From the NCBI GenBank assembly GCA_019347675.1, contig JAHWKW010000001.1, forward strand, positions 1 to 64,000: DNA of 64,000 nt. The letters are read 5' to 3'. Source of the DNA: Actinomycetota bacterium (lineage in GTDB: Bacteria > Actinomycetota > Nitriliruptoria > Nitriliruptorales > JAHWKO01). The notes beneath the pieces were generated by a model. It was not told the DNA's origin. It searched no databases and worked only from the letters and a program-made list of their open reading frames with translations. Of this stretch, positions 5,888 through 15,898 are shown piece after piece; the first letter of the stretch is position 1, and each line of letters opens with the position of its first letter. A program made the position numbers and the translations under genes.

Positions 5888-8482
5888 ATGCTCACCCCCA
5901 CACCACCCACGGAGCTGGGGCGCAACGTCATCATCCGCCCCGGCCAACCCGTCCCCGACGTCTGGTCGCACGCCCCACAGCTCCACATCACCGCCGCCGA
6001 CGCCACTGACACCCCCCGCCTATCGCAGCTGGTCGAGCGTCTCACCGTCGCCTGGGCCACCCGGACCCCCACCGTGCTGAGGGTCGACCACGACGTCGCC
6101 TTCCCCCGTGACGAGACCACCACACTCGACCCGTGGCTGCTACCCCACGACTTCACGTTCCTCGGAGAACGCGCCCGCTGGCTCGCTGCCGTCAACAGCT
6201 ACGACGCCACCGACGGAAGCCCGACGTGGCCGCACATCCGGCACGCGCTCACCCGCGGCGCCGGACCGTCCGACCGGGCCGACGTCGCCCTGCCCGACGG
6301 CACCCACGTGTGGCTCGACGGCGGTCCACGCACCAGCCGACCGACCGTGCGCACCGTCCACATCGACCAGCTCACCGTCGACCGGCCGCTGACCGTCGAA
6401 CGGTGGGCACCATCCACCGACGGGCTGGCCGCCGACCAACGCGCCGCCGTCGAAGCTGACGAGTACGCCTGCCGGATCGTCTCACCGGCCGGGTCCGGCA
6501 AGACCCGGGTGCTGACCGCGCGGCTGCGTCACCTGCTCGACGGACGTGGCTGGCATCCTCAGCAGGTCACCGCCTTGGCGTACAACAACCGGGCTGCCGC
6601 CGAGATGCGCGACCGCACCGGCGACCTCGACGGCAACGTCCGCACCCTCCACAGCCTGGGCTACGCCATCGTCCGTGACGCCGTACCGGACGTGCGGATG
6701 CTCGACGAACGCGGCCAACGTGACCTGGTGGCCCGTCTCGCACCCGTCCGCCCTGCGGCGAACACCGACGTGTACGCCCCCTACCTCGACGGGTTCAGCC
6801 GCGTGCGGCTGGGTCTGGTCGCACCCGACGCCATCGAGAACGCAACCGACGACGTACCACAGTTCGCACGCGTCCTGCACCGGTACCGCGCCGAATTGTC
6901 CGCCCGTCACCTGATCGACTTCGACGAGCAGGTCCACACGGCGCTGCGGGTGCTGCTCACCGACCCGCAGCGGCGACGCCGCTGGCAGCACAGCTGCACA
7001 CACCTGCTGGTCGACGAAGCCCAAGACCTCACCCCGGCGTTCTGGCTGATGCTACGTCTGCTCGCCGCCCCACAGATGCAGGTGCACGCCGTCGGGGACG
7101 ACGACCAGACCCTGTACGCGTACGTCGGCGCGTCACCCACGTACCTCGTTGACTACGCCAAGCTGTTCCCCGCAGCCGGCAGCCACGCGCTGGAGGTGAA
7201 CTACCGCTCCCCACCCGCGGTCGTTGACGCAGCGATCCACCTCCTCGGACGTATCCCACCCACCGGCCGGGTCGCCAAAACCATCCGCGCCGCACGCACC
7301 GACCGGGACGCGGACGCGCTGACCGTCGCCCGGGTCGACGCCGCGGACCAGGCTCGCTACGTCACCGACAAGATCACCGGGCTGCTCGACCGGGACGTCG
7401 CCCCGGGCGACGTCGCGGTGCTATGCCGCGTCAACGCGCTGTTGCTGCCCGTCCAGGTCGCCCTCAGCGTCGCCGGTATCCCACACACCGCGCCGGTCGG
7501 CCCGCAGGTGCTGTCACGCACCGGCGTGGCAGCCGCGCTGGCGTGGCTGCGGGCCGCCACAGCCGGCAACACCATCCCCGGCGACGCGTTGGCGGAAGCA
7601 GCGAAACGCTCGTCAGCGAAGATCCGCGGCGAGCACCTGCGGACCCTGGCGTCGCGCACGTGGACCGAACGCAACCTGCGGCAGCTGAGCAAGGACGTCG
7701 GCGGCTGGGACGCGACCCAGCTGGTCGACTTCTTCCAGCAGCTGCGTGACGTGCGGGTGGCCGCACGCGTATCGACCGCCGCCGCGTTAGCGGCCGTACG
7801 TGACGTCGGTGGTCTGGACGCCGCCGCCGACGAGCTCGACAGGTCGGTCAGCGCAGCCCGACAGTCGAACTCGCATCTGGACGAGCTCGACGCGTTGACG
7901 CAGGTCGCCGACCTGCATCCGGATGCGCCCACGTTCGTCGACTGGTTGGGCGACCAGCTAGACGCACGAGTCGACCGCGACGGGGTACGGCTGGCGACGG
8001 TCCACTCCACGAAAGGCATGGAGTTCGCGCACGTGTTCGTCTACGCAGCCAACGACGGGATCGTCCCCCACCGGCTCGTCGACGACCTCGACGAGGAACG
8101 ACGCGTGTTCCACGTGGCTATCACCCGCGGGAGGACGTCGGTGGATGTCGTCGCGTCGAAGGCGGCCACGTCGCGGTTCGTGTTCGAGCTGCGACCACCG
8201 TCCAAGACCGACCCGCGACCCACACCGGACAGCGGTCGCCCCGCGCGACGCCGAGGCGGGGCGGGGACGCGCGTGCAACCGACACCCCGGCGACGCGGCT
8301 CGACGGTCGTCGCCGCGGTCGGTGACCGGATCACCGCGTCCGGTGGCATCTCCGGCGAGATCGTCGACATGAGCGACGATGGCGTGTCCATCGCGTTGCG
8401 GTCAGGTGGACGCGTGTCGGTGCGGTACGGGTCGCAGGTCACCGGCCCTGATGGCCGACTTGGCACGCTGACCGCCAGCTGA
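5888..8482 (+). CDS. UvrD/Rep-type superfamily 1 DNA helicase
   Basis: The 864-residue product has a Walker A motif PAGSGKTRV near residue 200, LLVDEAQDL (Walker B) near 375, GDDDQTLYAYVGA after it, NYRSPPAVV, and HSTKGMEFAHVFV with EERRVFHVAITRGR in the C-terminal helicase domain. These are SF1A helicase motifs. About 190 residues precede the helicase core and have no motif I recognise. The last 60 residues (ITASGGISGEIVDMS) look like a small beta-barrel after a basic linker. It is monocistronic. A repair role is likely; defence cannot be excluded, since stand-alone UvrD-like helicases with unknown N-terminal domains often lie in variable regions. Confidence 0.85.
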   Translation: MLTPTPPTELGRNVIIRPGQPVPDVWSHAPQLHITAADATDTPRLSQLVERLTVAWATRTPTVLRVDHDVAFPRDETTTLDPWLLPHDFTFLGERARWLAAVNSYDATDGSPTWPHIRHALTRGAGPSDRADVALPDGTHVWLDGGPRTSRPTVRTVHIDQLTVDRPLTVERWAPSTDGLAADQRAAVEADEYACRIVSPAGSGKTRVLTARLRHLLDGRGWHPQQVTALAYNNRAAAEMRDRTGDLDGNVRTLHSLGYAIVRDAVPDVRMLDERGQRDLVARLAPVRPAANTDVYAPYLDGFSRVRLGLVAPDAIENATDDVPQFARVLHRYRAELSARHLIDFDEQVHTALRVLLTDPQRRRRWQHSCTHLLVDEAQDLTPAFWLMLRLLAAPQMQVHAVGDDDQTLYAYVGASPTYLVDYAKLFPAAGSHALEVNYRSPPAVVDAAIHLLGRIPPTGRVAKTIRAARTDRDADALTVARVDAADQARYVTDKITGLLDRDVAPGDVAVLCRVNALLLPVQVALSVAGIPHTAPVGPQVLSRTGVAAALAWLRAATAGNTIPGDALAEAAKRSSAKIRGEHLRTLASRTWTERNLRQLSKDVGGWDATQLVDFFQQLRDVRVAARVSTAAALAAVRDVGGLDAAADELDRSVSAARQSNSHLDELDALTQVADLHPDAPTFVDWLGDQLDARVDRDGVRLATVHSTKGMEFAHVFVYAANDGIVPHRLVDDLDEERRVFHVAITRGRTSVDVVASKAATSRFVFELRPPSKTDPRPTPDSGRPARRRGGAGTRVQPTPRRRGSTVVAAVGDRITASGGISGEIVDMSDDGVSIALRSGGRVSVRYGSQVTGPDGRLGTLTAS

Positions 8483-8968
8483 CCCGCACCGGACTCAGGC
8501 AGGCCCCGGACCGTCGGATGCTCTCCCTGTTCAGCGCGCGCGAAAAGCGTGGGGCCAGCGTCAGCCACGACGGAAGTCCGCGCAACACCCTGGAGTTCAC
8601 GACGCCGTGGGTGCAGCCGATGGGGAGGGAGGGAGCTATGACGTTCATCTACCCCCAGCCTCGGGACACCGGTCGTGTGCGGAGCTGACACGGTCGCCGC
8701 CGGCCTCGGATCTTGTCGTGGGCGGGCAGGTCCCACCGTGGCGCGCCAATCGCGGTCGTGCCCGTTGCGGGTTGCTTCGGGAACGCGCGGCTGTCGGTCG
8801 GACCGGGTGCATCCACTGCGATGCGGGCGATCGTGGGAAGGCCGGTCGCGGGCTGTAGCCTGACGGCCCGCCTCCGGGTTCCGCCTTTGACGGGCTCCGT
8901 CCGGAGAGCCGGGATGGTGTCGAGCACGGCGGGCGTCGCCGTCGCCGAGCGCCCGGGAGGGTGTGGTC
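8483..8968. other. About 490 bp with no supported gene
   Basis: Neither strand has a frame with recognisable motifs. The bases just before 8969 supply the ribosome binding site of the OsmC gene. The rest may contain its promoter, but I see no convincing -35/-10 pair. Confidence 0.4.
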
Positions 8969-9493
8969 ATGAACGGTGAGCAACTGAGAGCAATGCAGGC
9001 CCCGCTGAAGCAGCGCTACCGCGACGCGCCCCAGAGCGCGCTCGTCACGCTGGAAGCCAGCGGCGATCTCGGCGGCGAGGGACTCACCTGCTCGGTGCGG
9101 ACCGGCCGCGCACTCGTCGAAGCGGGCTTGCACCCGGCCACCGGCGGGGATGGTCTCTCGGCGTGTTCCGGAGACCTGCTCCTCGAAGCGCTCGTTGCAT
9201 GCGCAGGCGTCACGCTGCGGGCTGTGGCGACGGCCCTCGACGTCCCGATCCGTTCAGGAAGCGTCCGCGCTGAGGGAGACATCGACTTCCGCGGGACGCT
9301 GGGCGTCGATCGTGACGCGCCGGTGGGGTTCCGCAGCATCCGCGTGACGTTCTCCCTCGACACGGACGCGGACGACGCGACGCTGGGCCGTCTGATCGAG
9401 CTGACCGAGCGTTACTGCGTCGTTCATCAGACACTCAGCGGCGGAGCCATTCTGTCCATGGGCGTTGACCGGCCAATCTCTTCTCCTTTGTAA
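8969..9493 (+). CDS. OsmC family peroxiredoxin-like protein
   Basis: The 174-residue product carries the two cysteines expected of an OsmC/Ohr fold, in VACAGVTLRAVA and ERYCVVHQTL. OsmC-family proteins use such a pair to reduce organic hydroperoxides. The start is the ATG at 8969, which has a GGGAGGG site about nine bases upstream; an in-frame GTG lies two codons earlier. It is a single gene with non-coding flanks. Assignment to osmotic or oxidative stress is by family only. Confidence 0.8.
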   Translation: MNGEQLRAMQAPLKQRYRDAPQSALVTLEASGDLGGEGLTCSVRTGRALVEAGLHPATGGDGLSACSGDLLLEALVACAGVTLRAVATALDVPIRSGSVRAEGDIDFRGTLGVDRDAPVGFRSIRVTFSLDTDADDATLGRLIELTERYCVVHQTLSGGAILSMGVDRPISSPL

Positions 9494-9879
9494 GAGCAAC
9501 CGCGTCTTCAGCGATCATCTCCACGACATGCCGATCGAGATGATCGGCGATGTCCTGCCCGCGGACCAGCAGCTTTGCAGCGCGCCCTCATGGGACCCTG
9601 AGTCGACGGCTTCACGTCCTCGCCCACGTCTTTGGGCGGCCCTAGGAAAGGGACCACCTCACCGAGGCAGGCAGAACGACGGTCAGGGGACGTCTGGGAA
9701 ATCTCTCCGCCGACGACGACGGCACGACGTGCTGTCGGGTGGCCAGCGACTTCGACCGTCGCGGCGGAGGTGTGTCACGAGCGTTCGTGACGTGACGTCC
9801 GTCTTGGGTGGGGTTGTGGACCGTCCACGGCGACGGGTCTCCCCACGGGGGACCATGGCGACGACACGCGGACTTGCAG
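9494..9879. other. About 390 bp without a supported gene
   Basis: The stretch separates the OsmC gene from the 3' end of the oppositely oriented protease gene. A short inverted repeat, GCCGATC...GATCGGC near 9531-9550, could form a hairpin. It lacks a T-run, so I do not call it a terminator. Confidence 0.35.
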
Positions 9880-11253
9880 TCACCCATCGGCGGATGGGCC
9901 TCCGCGGTCGCCGCCGTCTTCGGGGTCGGGTGGCTCGGGCGGGGCGTCACCCGGCCCGAACAGCGTCGAGGGATCGTCTGGGACCTCCTCTCCGCCGGCC
10001 ATGCGCGCCAGCCAGCGGGGCGGGTCGGCCAACTCGTCGGCATCGGGGAGGTTCTCCGGGTGCGCGAGCGCGCGGCGCAGCCCCTCAGGACCGCGTGCGT
10101 CGACGACGGCCGCGACGAAGCGATCGCCGATGGCCTCGTCGCGCGGGCGCAGGTCGAGGCCCAGCAGCTGCTCGAGCAGTCTCTCACCCTCGCCGGCGGT
10201 CGCGCGCCGGCGTCGCAGCACCTCCTCGACGCGCCCCAGGTTCGGTAGCCGTGGCGTCGCCGCGGCGCGGACCTCGGCGCGGGTCCACGCCTGCAGGAGC
10301 GACACCACTCCCTGCAGACGCTCAAGGACCCGGCGTTGGGCGGCGGTCGGTTCCAGCCGGAATTGGCTGGCCCGCTCCATCGCCTGCTGGAGCGCCTCGG
10401 GATCGTCGGGATCCACCCCGGCCATGACCTCGCGCGAGAGGTCCATCAGACGCTCGGCGTCGATCTCGGTCCCTGCCGCGAACGTCGCAACCAGGCGGTG
10501 GACGTGACCGGCCAGCCAGGGGACGGCGTGGAACTGACGGCGGTGGGCCGCTTCGTGCAGCGCCAGCACCACGCTGACCTCGGTCGCGTCCAGGTCGTAG
10601 CCGGTGAACGCCTCAGCAGCGTTGACCGCGATCCGGTAGGTCGTGGCGGTGTCGGCCGTGGGGATCGCCAGGTCGAACTGTCCCAGCAACTGCCGTGCGA
10701 GTTGACCGATCACCTGGCCGGCCTGCATGCCCATCAGGACCGCCCCCATCGGCTCGAGCATGCGACGCAGGTCGCCCAGCACCGCCCCGAGATCCAGACC
10801 GCCGAGCTCGACGCCGAGCGCCTCCATCGGAGCCTGGTCCTCGACGAGATCGGCGAGCGCAGCGATCTGGGCCTGAGCGACCGGTTCCACCAACGGCCGC
10901 AAGCCGTCCACGGCCGCGTTCACCCACGTCTGGCGGCTGACGACGGCCAGACGCCCCGCATCGGGCGGGGCCGGCAGGGAACCGTCGTCGAGCCAGTGCT
11001 CGGCCAGGCGGAGCGCCTCGGCGGCGCCTGCGACCTCGTCGGGGGTGGGGGGACGGTCGCCGCTGGCGGCCAGGTGCAGCGCGCCCTGGCGGGCCAGGTC
11101 CCAGTTCACCGGAGCACCGCCGGTGGCGGCCATGGCCCGGCGCAGCTGAGCGAACAGCTCGGGGCCGCCCAGCTGCTCGAAGAGCCCGGCGAGATCGCCG
11201 GGGACCTGCGGCTGGTCGTCGCCCGCTGCGTCGTTGCTGTCCTCGGGTGCCAT
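9880..11253 (-). CDS. Zincin_2 (DUF2342) zinc metalloprotease
   Basis: The 457-residue product carries a zincin motif, ALHEAAHRRQF, near residue 230, with the two His and the Glu of HExxH. The surrounding helix-rich regions (GAVLMGMQAGQVIGQLARQ) match the actinobacterial Zincin_2/DUF2342 family, sometimes labelled F420-biosynthesis associated. No natural substrate is established that I know of. I start at the ATG at 11253 because the upstream in-frame extension is basic and low in complexity. The C-terminus is acidic and Pro/Gly-rich. It is divergent from the epimerase gene. Confidence 0.85.
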   Translation of the reverse strand: MAPEDSNDAAGDDQPQVPGDLAGLFEQLGGPELFAQLRRAMAATGGAPVNWDLARQGALHLAASGDRPPTPDEVAGAAEALRLAEHWLDDGSLPAPPDAGRLAVVSRQTWVNAAVDGLRPLVEPVAQAQIAALADLVEDQAPMEALGVELGGLDLGAVLGDLRRMLEPMGAVLMGMQAGQVIGQLARQLLGQFDLAIPTADTATTYRIAVNAAEAFTGYDLDATEVSVVLALHEAAHRRQFHAVPWLAGHVHRLVATFAAGTEIDAERLMDLSREVMAGVDPDDPEALQQAMERASQFRLEPTAAQRRVLERLQGVVSLLQAWTRAEVRAAATPRLPNLGRVEEVLRRRRATAGEGERLLEQLLGLDLRPRDEAIGDRFVAAVVDARGPEGLRRALAHPENLPDADELADPPRWLARMAGGEEVPDDPSTLFGPGDAPPEPPDPEDGGDRGGPSADG

Positions 11254-11439
11254 GGTGAGAGTCTCGCAGGGCCGCAGCGTCAGTGCGACCGCGGCCGGCC
11301 CCGGCTGCACCTGGGGGAGACGGAGCGACCGTCCCCGCACTCAAACATCGCCGTGGAGGCGGCTCCTGTCCCTTGAAGAACGGCCAGGAGAGTGAAGCGA
11401 CTACGCTGACCGGCCAGTCCCGCCGAAGGCTACGCAGAG

Positions 11440-12513
11440 ATGGGCACCAGCGTCGCCATCACCGGCGTCGGCGGCCTGCTGGGGCAGCGCCTGCTGGGAC
11501 GGCTGTCGACCGACGCTGACGTCGAGCGTGTCGTGGGCCTCGACGTGACCCTCCCAGCCGACCTGCCGGTCGGGGACACGGTCGACCTGCAGCAGGCCGA
11601 CGTGCGAGACGCCAACCTCGCCACGCGCTTCGCGGGGTGCGACGTGGTCGTCCACCTGGCGTTCTTGATGGACGAGGTCGGTGACCGTGCGGTGATGCGC
11701 TCTATCAACGTCGACGGGACGCGGAGCGTCTTCGAGGCCGCACGACGGGCAGGCGTCGCCAAGGTGGTGTACCTGTCGTCGGCCGTGGCGTACGGCGCGC
11801 ACCCCGACAACGACGTCCCCCTCACCGAAGACAGCGCCCTGCGGGCCAACCCTGACTTCGCCTACGCCGAGGACAAGCTCGCGGTCGAACGGTGGCTGGA
11901 AGGGTGGCGCGACGAGCACCGCGACGTCGAGGTGGTCGTGTTGAGGCCCTGGATCGTGGCGGGCCGCGACGTCGATAACTGGTTCGTCCGCCAGCTCGTC
12001 GAAGGCACCACCCTGGGTCTGCGGCGAGTGTTCAACGTTCGCGGCTACCGACCGCCGTGGCAGTTCGGCCACGTCGACGACGTTGTCGCCGCGATCACCC
12101 ACGCGATGCGCCACGACCTGTCGGGGCCGTACAACGTCGCGTGCGAGGGGTGGCTGTCCTACGACGAGTTTCTCGCGATCACCGGCTTGAAACCCCTGTC
12201 GATCCCGGAGGGTCAGGCCTTCGCCCTCGCCGAGCAGCTGTGGAAGCTCGACCTGGTCGGTGGGCCTCCCGGAGCGGTGCACTACGTGATGCACCCGATC
12301 GTTCTCAGCGTCGAGCGGCTGGTGGCCACCGGCTGGCGGCCGCGGCACACCAACCGTGAAGCGCTCCGCGAGTTGCGTGAGGCACACGCCGAGTGGCTCC
12401 CCGTCAAGCACGGGGTCCGGGTGCGCCGCCGCGACGTCCGCATCGGTGCCGCGCTCGCCGGGACGCTCGCCCTGCTGGGCACGGCCGCAGCCGTCGTCGG
12501 CCGGGACGAGTGA
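11440..12513 (+). CDS. NAD-dependent epimerase/dehydratase (extended SDR)
   Basis: The 357-residue product has the TGxxGxxG nucleotide motif (ITGVGGLLGQRLL), the strand-4 region VVVHLAF, LSSAVAYG with a likely catalytic Ser, and YAEDK as the YxxxK pair. This is the extended short-chain dehydrogenase fold acting on nucleotide sugars or similar compounds. The last 25 residues form a hydrophobic segment (ALAGTLALLGTAAAVV), suggesting a membrane tether. The following membrane-protein gene begins two bases after its stop, so the two are probably co-transcribed. Substrate unknown. Confidence 0.85.
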   Translation: MGTSVAITGVGGLLGQRLLGRLSTDADVERVVGLDVTLPADLPVGDTVDLQQADVRDANLATRFAGCDVVVHLAFLMDEVGDRAVMRSINVDGTRSVFEAARRAGVAKVVYLSSAVAYGAHPDNDVPLTEDSALRANPDFAYAEDKLAVERWLEGWRDEHRDVEVVVLRPWIVAGRDVDNWFVRQLVEGTTLGLRRVFNVRGYRPPWQFGHVDDVVAAITHAMRHDLSGPYNVACEGWLSYDEFLAITGLKPLSIPEGQAFALAEQLWKLDLVGGPPGAVHYVMHPIVLSVERLVATGWRPRHTNREALRELREAHAEWLPVKHGVRVRRRDVRIGAALAGTLALLGTAAAVVGRDE

Positions 12514-12514
12514 C

Positions 12515-13561
12515 GTGGACCAGGTCGGCCAGCTCGTGCCTGCGTTCGAAGCGCGGGAGGCGTGGACGTTCGGCCTCGTGGTCGTCCTGGCCGTCCTGCG
12601 CCCCGTGGGTCGCCGCGGGTGGCTGGCGGCGGCCGCGCTCCTCATCGTCGCCGTCGGGGCGCTGGGCACCACCCAGCTCGGCGGTCCGGCGTGGCCAGTG
12701 CTGGCAACGGTCGGGGCACTGTCGCTGGCGGGCCTGCTGGCGCTGACGGCCGTCACCGAGCCGCTGCGCTGGGAACCACGGACCGGCCCGAGCGCCGCGA
12801 CCGCGCTGATCGCCGGGGCGCTCGTCGTCCACGTATCCGTCGCGCTGCACACGGCCGACGTCCTGGCGCTTCTCTCCGTCGCCGCGATCGTGTTCGGTGC
12901 CGAGCGGCTGGGGCGCCGGTGGGGGTACGTGGGCACGGCACGCTGCACGGCCGCGGCCGTGGCGTGGGCCCCACCGCTGATCCTCGGCTACCGCAGCCAT
13001 CCGACCGCGCTCGTCGCCGCGGCCGCGCTGGTGTGGTCGTGGTGGGCCCTGGTGGAGATGTGGGGGGGACGCCACCGCCCGGGGCGCCTGGCCGCCACCA
13101 GCGGGGTCCTGTTCGGTGCCGCGGTGGTCGCGGCGCCCTGGTCGCTGGTCGCGACGCCGCCGTGGGTGCGCCGCCTGTCCGCGCGGACCGCCGGCTGGTT
13201 CGCCGGCGGGGCGTTGGCGGCGTTCGCCACGGCGGCAGCGGGACTGATGCTGGTCGATCGGGAACTGCCGGGGCTGCCAGACCTGTCCACCGTCAACGTT
13301 GTGGCGGTGGGTGTGGTCGCCGCCGTCGCGACGGCGGCGTTCGCGGTCCGCCGGCCCCTGTCGCCGACACGGCTGTCCGCGGTGACCGCCGCGCTGCTGC
13401 TGACGGCCCTCCCGTGGTGGCTCGCCGGCGACGTCACGGCCGGCCCGGTCGCAGCGATGCCGTTCGTGCTCCTGGCCGCGGTCGCTCCCGACCGGCCCGA
13501 GGAGCGCTGGCCGCCCGACGCGGCCGTCCCTGGTGACGCTCGGGCCGAGGTCGGGGCGTGA
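12515..13561 (+). CDS. Polytopic membrane protein of unknown function
   Basis: The 348-residue product is Ala/Val/Leu-rich with about ten hydrophobic segments, short basic loops (RPVGRRG, RLGRRWG) and no catalytic motif I can see. The GTG at 12515 is chosen because it follows the epimerase stop by one base and precedes the first hydrophobic segment. Pairing with a membrane-tethered SDR suggests a shared envelope role, which is inference. I do not recognise the family. Confidence 0.75.
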   Translation: MDQVGQLVPAFEAREAWTFGLVVVLAVLRPVGRRGWLAAAALLIVAVGALGTTQLGGPAWPVLATVGALSLAGLLALTAVTEPLRWEPRTGPSAATALIAGALVVHVSVALHTADVLALLSVAAIVFGAERLGRRWGYVGTARCTAAAVAWAPPLILGYRSHPTALVAAAALVWSWWALVEMWGGRHRPGRLAATSGVLFGAAVVAAPWSLVATPPWVRRLSARTAGWFAGGALAAFATAAAGLMLVDRELPGLPDLSTVNVVAVGVVAAVATAAFAVRRPLSPTRLSAVTAALLLTALPWWLAGDVTAGPVAAMPFVLLAAVAPDRPEERWPPDAAVPGDARAEVGA

Positions 13562-13680
13562 CCGCCGGGACCTGTCCGGATGGACGCTGACGCCCTGGCC
13601 GGGACAGCGGTTGTTGGGCCCAGACGCTGGCAGTACCGTCGGTCGTAGACGTCCCACGACCGCGGCAGCGTGGATATCCC

Positions 13681-13869
13681 GTGAGCTTCGTTCTGATCCC
13701 CATCATGGTGATTGTCGTGTGCGTCCTGGCCTGGTCGTGGTGGTCGGGGCGTGTCGCACGGAACCCGGTCACGTCCGTCGACAACTTCCACCGGGCGCTG
13801 GCCGCGATGCAGCCCGGCCATGACACGTCCGCTCCGGCCGAGGCCTCGGCACGCCGCAACGACGGCTGA
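13681..13869 (+). CDS. Small single-span membrane protein
   Basis: The 62-residue product has one N-terminal transmembrane segment (MSFVLIPIMVIVVCVLAW) followed by WWSGRVARNPVTSVDNFHRALAAMQP. Similar short proteins with an NPVTSVDxFxRAL-type motif after one helix are frequent in actinobacteria; I recall no function. Start is GTG. It precedes the subtilase gene by about 160 bases. Confidence 0.65.
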   Translation: MSFVLIPIMVIVVCVLAWSWWSGRVARNPVTSVDNFHRALAAMQPGHDTSAPAEASARRNDG

Positions 13870-14028
13870 CGGCGCGCCCCCCGTCCCCGGCGAGCGCCGG
13901 AAGACGCGGCGACGAGCGCACCGGGCTGTGGGGAGGTGCGCCCGCCGCACCTTCCCGGAGCGTGACGGTCACGACGACCCTACGATCGCGGCTCCCCCGC
14001 CACCGTCTCGTGGGAAACCGGCACCGTC

Positions 14029-15408
14029 GTGAGCCCTCGCCGCGCAATCCTCCTCATCCTCGTCGCCGTCCTGGCATCGGTGTCGCTTGCCGCCGCGCAG
14101 GCCGCACCCAACGATCCGCACTTCCCGGCACAGTGGGGGCTGAAGCAGATCGGTGCCCCCGAAGCGTGGACGGTCTCGCGGGGCGCCGGGGTCGTCGTGG
14201 CGGTGATCGACAGCGGCGTGGATCTCACCCACCCCGACCTGGTCGACGCCTTCGCCCGCCGGCCAGACGGGCGCATCGTCGGCTACGACTTCGTCGACGG
14301 CGACGAGGACCCAACCGACGACCACGGCCACGGCACCATGGTGGCCGGGATCATCGCGGCGCGGACGTCCAACGGGATCGGGGTGGCGTCGGTCGCGCCC
14401 CAGGCCCGGCTGATGCCCATCCGGGTGCTCGACCGCGAGGCGGCAGGCACCAGCGACCACGTCGACGCGGCGATCCGGTGGGCGGTCGACAACGGCGCCC
14501 AGGTGATCAACCTGTCGCTGGAGGTCCACCGCGAGAGCGGCGTGTCGATCCTGCGCGCGCAGCAGGCACCTGACGCGGCGGTGCGCTACGCCTGGCAGCG
14601 TGGCGTCGCGGTCGTCGCCGCCGCGGGGAACGACAGCGACGCGTTCACCGACTTCGCCGCAGACGTCCCCGTGTTGCTGGTCGGAGCGACCGACCAGCAG
14701 GACCGCCCGGCGAACTTCTCCGATTTCGGCCGCCACGACGCGGTCATGGCACCAGGTCTTGAGATCCGCAGTACCTGGTGCGATCCGTGCGGCGCGGGCG
14801 CCCGCCACAGCATCGGCCAGTCGAGCGGAACGTCATACGCGGCGCCTCACGTGGCCGCGACCGTGGCCCTGCTCCGCGCCTCCGGATCCAGCAGCGCTCA
14901 GGCGGTCGAACGCGTACGCGCCACAGCGGTCGACCTCGGCCCGCCCGGACCGGACTCCCACACCGGGTACGGACGGCTGGATGCCGCCGCGGCCGTCGGT
15001 GTGCAAACGACGCGGTCGGAATCCGCCGGGCAGGCGGCCCCATCACCGCCCGGTACCGGGCCGCGACCGCAGACCGCGGCCGCTGTGGAGCCGTCGCCCG
15101 CCGCACCGCCAGCGGCGGTCACCGCGACCCCCGAGCTGTCCGAGCCCGCGCCGCAGCCCCTATCCGCTACACCGCATCCAACGACCGACCCGGCGACGGG
15201 GACCACGGTCGAGTCGCCGCGGGCCACGCGGCTGCCGGCCGACACACCGACCTCACCGCAGGCCGGCCCGGCACGGCAGGGCGAGCGCGCGGCGGTCGGC
15301 CGGTGGGCGGCGCTCGCGGCGGTCCTGCTGGCGGTCGACGTGGTCGCGCTGATCCTCACCACCGCCGCGACGCGGCGCAGGCGGTTGCGGCCTCCGCACC
15401 ACGCGTAA
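14029..15408 (+). CDS. Membrane-anchored S8 subtilisin-like serine protease
   Basis: The 459-residue product has a signal peptide (LLILVAVLASVSLAAAQA), then a subtilase domain with catalytic Asp in VIDSGVD (about residue 61), His in DDHGHGTMVAG (about 101) and Ser in SGTSYAAPH (about 269). A Pro/Thr-rich linker of about 100 residues leads to a C-terminal transmembrane helix and basic tail. This layout resembles mycosins, but no ESX/type VII gene is visible nearby, so a general surface protease is the safer call. It starts at GTG. A small protein gene follows 70 bases later. Confidence 0.88.
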   Translation: MSPRRAILLILVAVLASVSLAAAQAAPNDPHFPAQWGLKQIGAPEAWTVSRGAGVVVAVIDSGVDLTHPDLVDAFARRPDGRIVGYDFVDGDEDPTDDHGHGTMVAGIIAARTSNGIGVASVAPQARLMPIRVLDREAAGTSDHVDAAIRWAVDNGAQVINLSLEVHRESGVSILRAQQAPDAAVRYAWQRGVAVVAAAGNDSDAFTDFAADVPVLLVGATDQQDRPANFSDFGRHDAVMAPGLEIRSTWCDPCGAGARHSIGQSSGTSYAAPHVAATVALLRASGSSSAQAVERVRATAVDLGPPGPDSHTGYGRLDAAAAVGVQTTRSESAGQAAPSPPGTGPRPQTAAAVEPSPAAPPAAVTATPELSEPAPQPLSATPHPTTDPATGTTVESPRATRLPADTPTSPQAGPARQGERAAVGRWAALAAVLLAVDVVALILTTAATRRRRLRPPHHA

Positions 15409-15476
15409 AGTCCGTCGGGGCGACGGCCGAGAACCCCTCTACAACGCGCGCCCGCGCGTGTCAGAACGGAGCCGTC

Positions 15477-15830
15477 ATGGAGCACGTCGTCCGCTACCGC
15501 ACCCCAGCCGGAGAAGACCGGCTCGAGGACGTCCCCAGCGTCGAGGCTGCGCTGGAGCGCGTGGAGCACCTGCGCAACGACGAGGGCGTCGCCGACGTGC
15601 GCGTCTACCGCCAGGTCCCGGTCACCTTCCGCGCCTACTACCGGGCCGCGGTGGTCACCCACGAGACCCCCGTCCCAGCGCCCGTGGTGCCGGTCGTCGA
15701 CCAGCCGTCGCCGCCGGCGGGAGCGATGCCGCTTGCGCCCGCGCCGGTCAGCGTGGCCCACGAGGAGAACGTGGAAGGCACCGACACCCCAGCCGACAAC
15801 CGGAAGATCTCGCTGTTCAACCGCGGCTGA
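15477..15830 (+). CDS. Small hypothetical protein
   Basis: The 117-residue product has an N-terminal alpha/beta-looking half (YRTPAGEDRLEDVPSVEAAL, then VEHLRNDEGVADVRVYRQV) and a Pro-rich, disordered C-terminal half ending NRKISLFNRG. There is no signal peptide. A CGGAGC site precedes the ATG. I do not recognise the family. It lies between two secreted or membrane protease genes on the same strand. Confidence 0.65.
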   Translation: MEHVVRYRTPAGEDRLEDVPSVEAALERVEHLRNDEGVADVRVYRQVPVTFRAYYRAAVVTHETPVPAPVVPVVDQPSPPAGAMPLAPAPVSVAHEENVEGTDTPADNRKISLFNRG

Positions 15831-15898
15831 CGTCTCACCCGTCGGGTACCCTCCACCTGCGTGCCGGCGCCCCGCCGTCCGCTCCCAGGTAAGGTCGC

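Noticed and set aside
11401-12948. A 515-residue minus-strand frame across the epimerase gene
   Set aside because: Shadow frame with no recognisable motif, overlapping a well-supported SDR gene.
14029-15408. Mycosin of a type VII secretion system
   Set aside because: Domain order fits, but no EccB/C/D/E, WXG100, PE or PPE genes are nearby, so only a general membrane subtilase is called.
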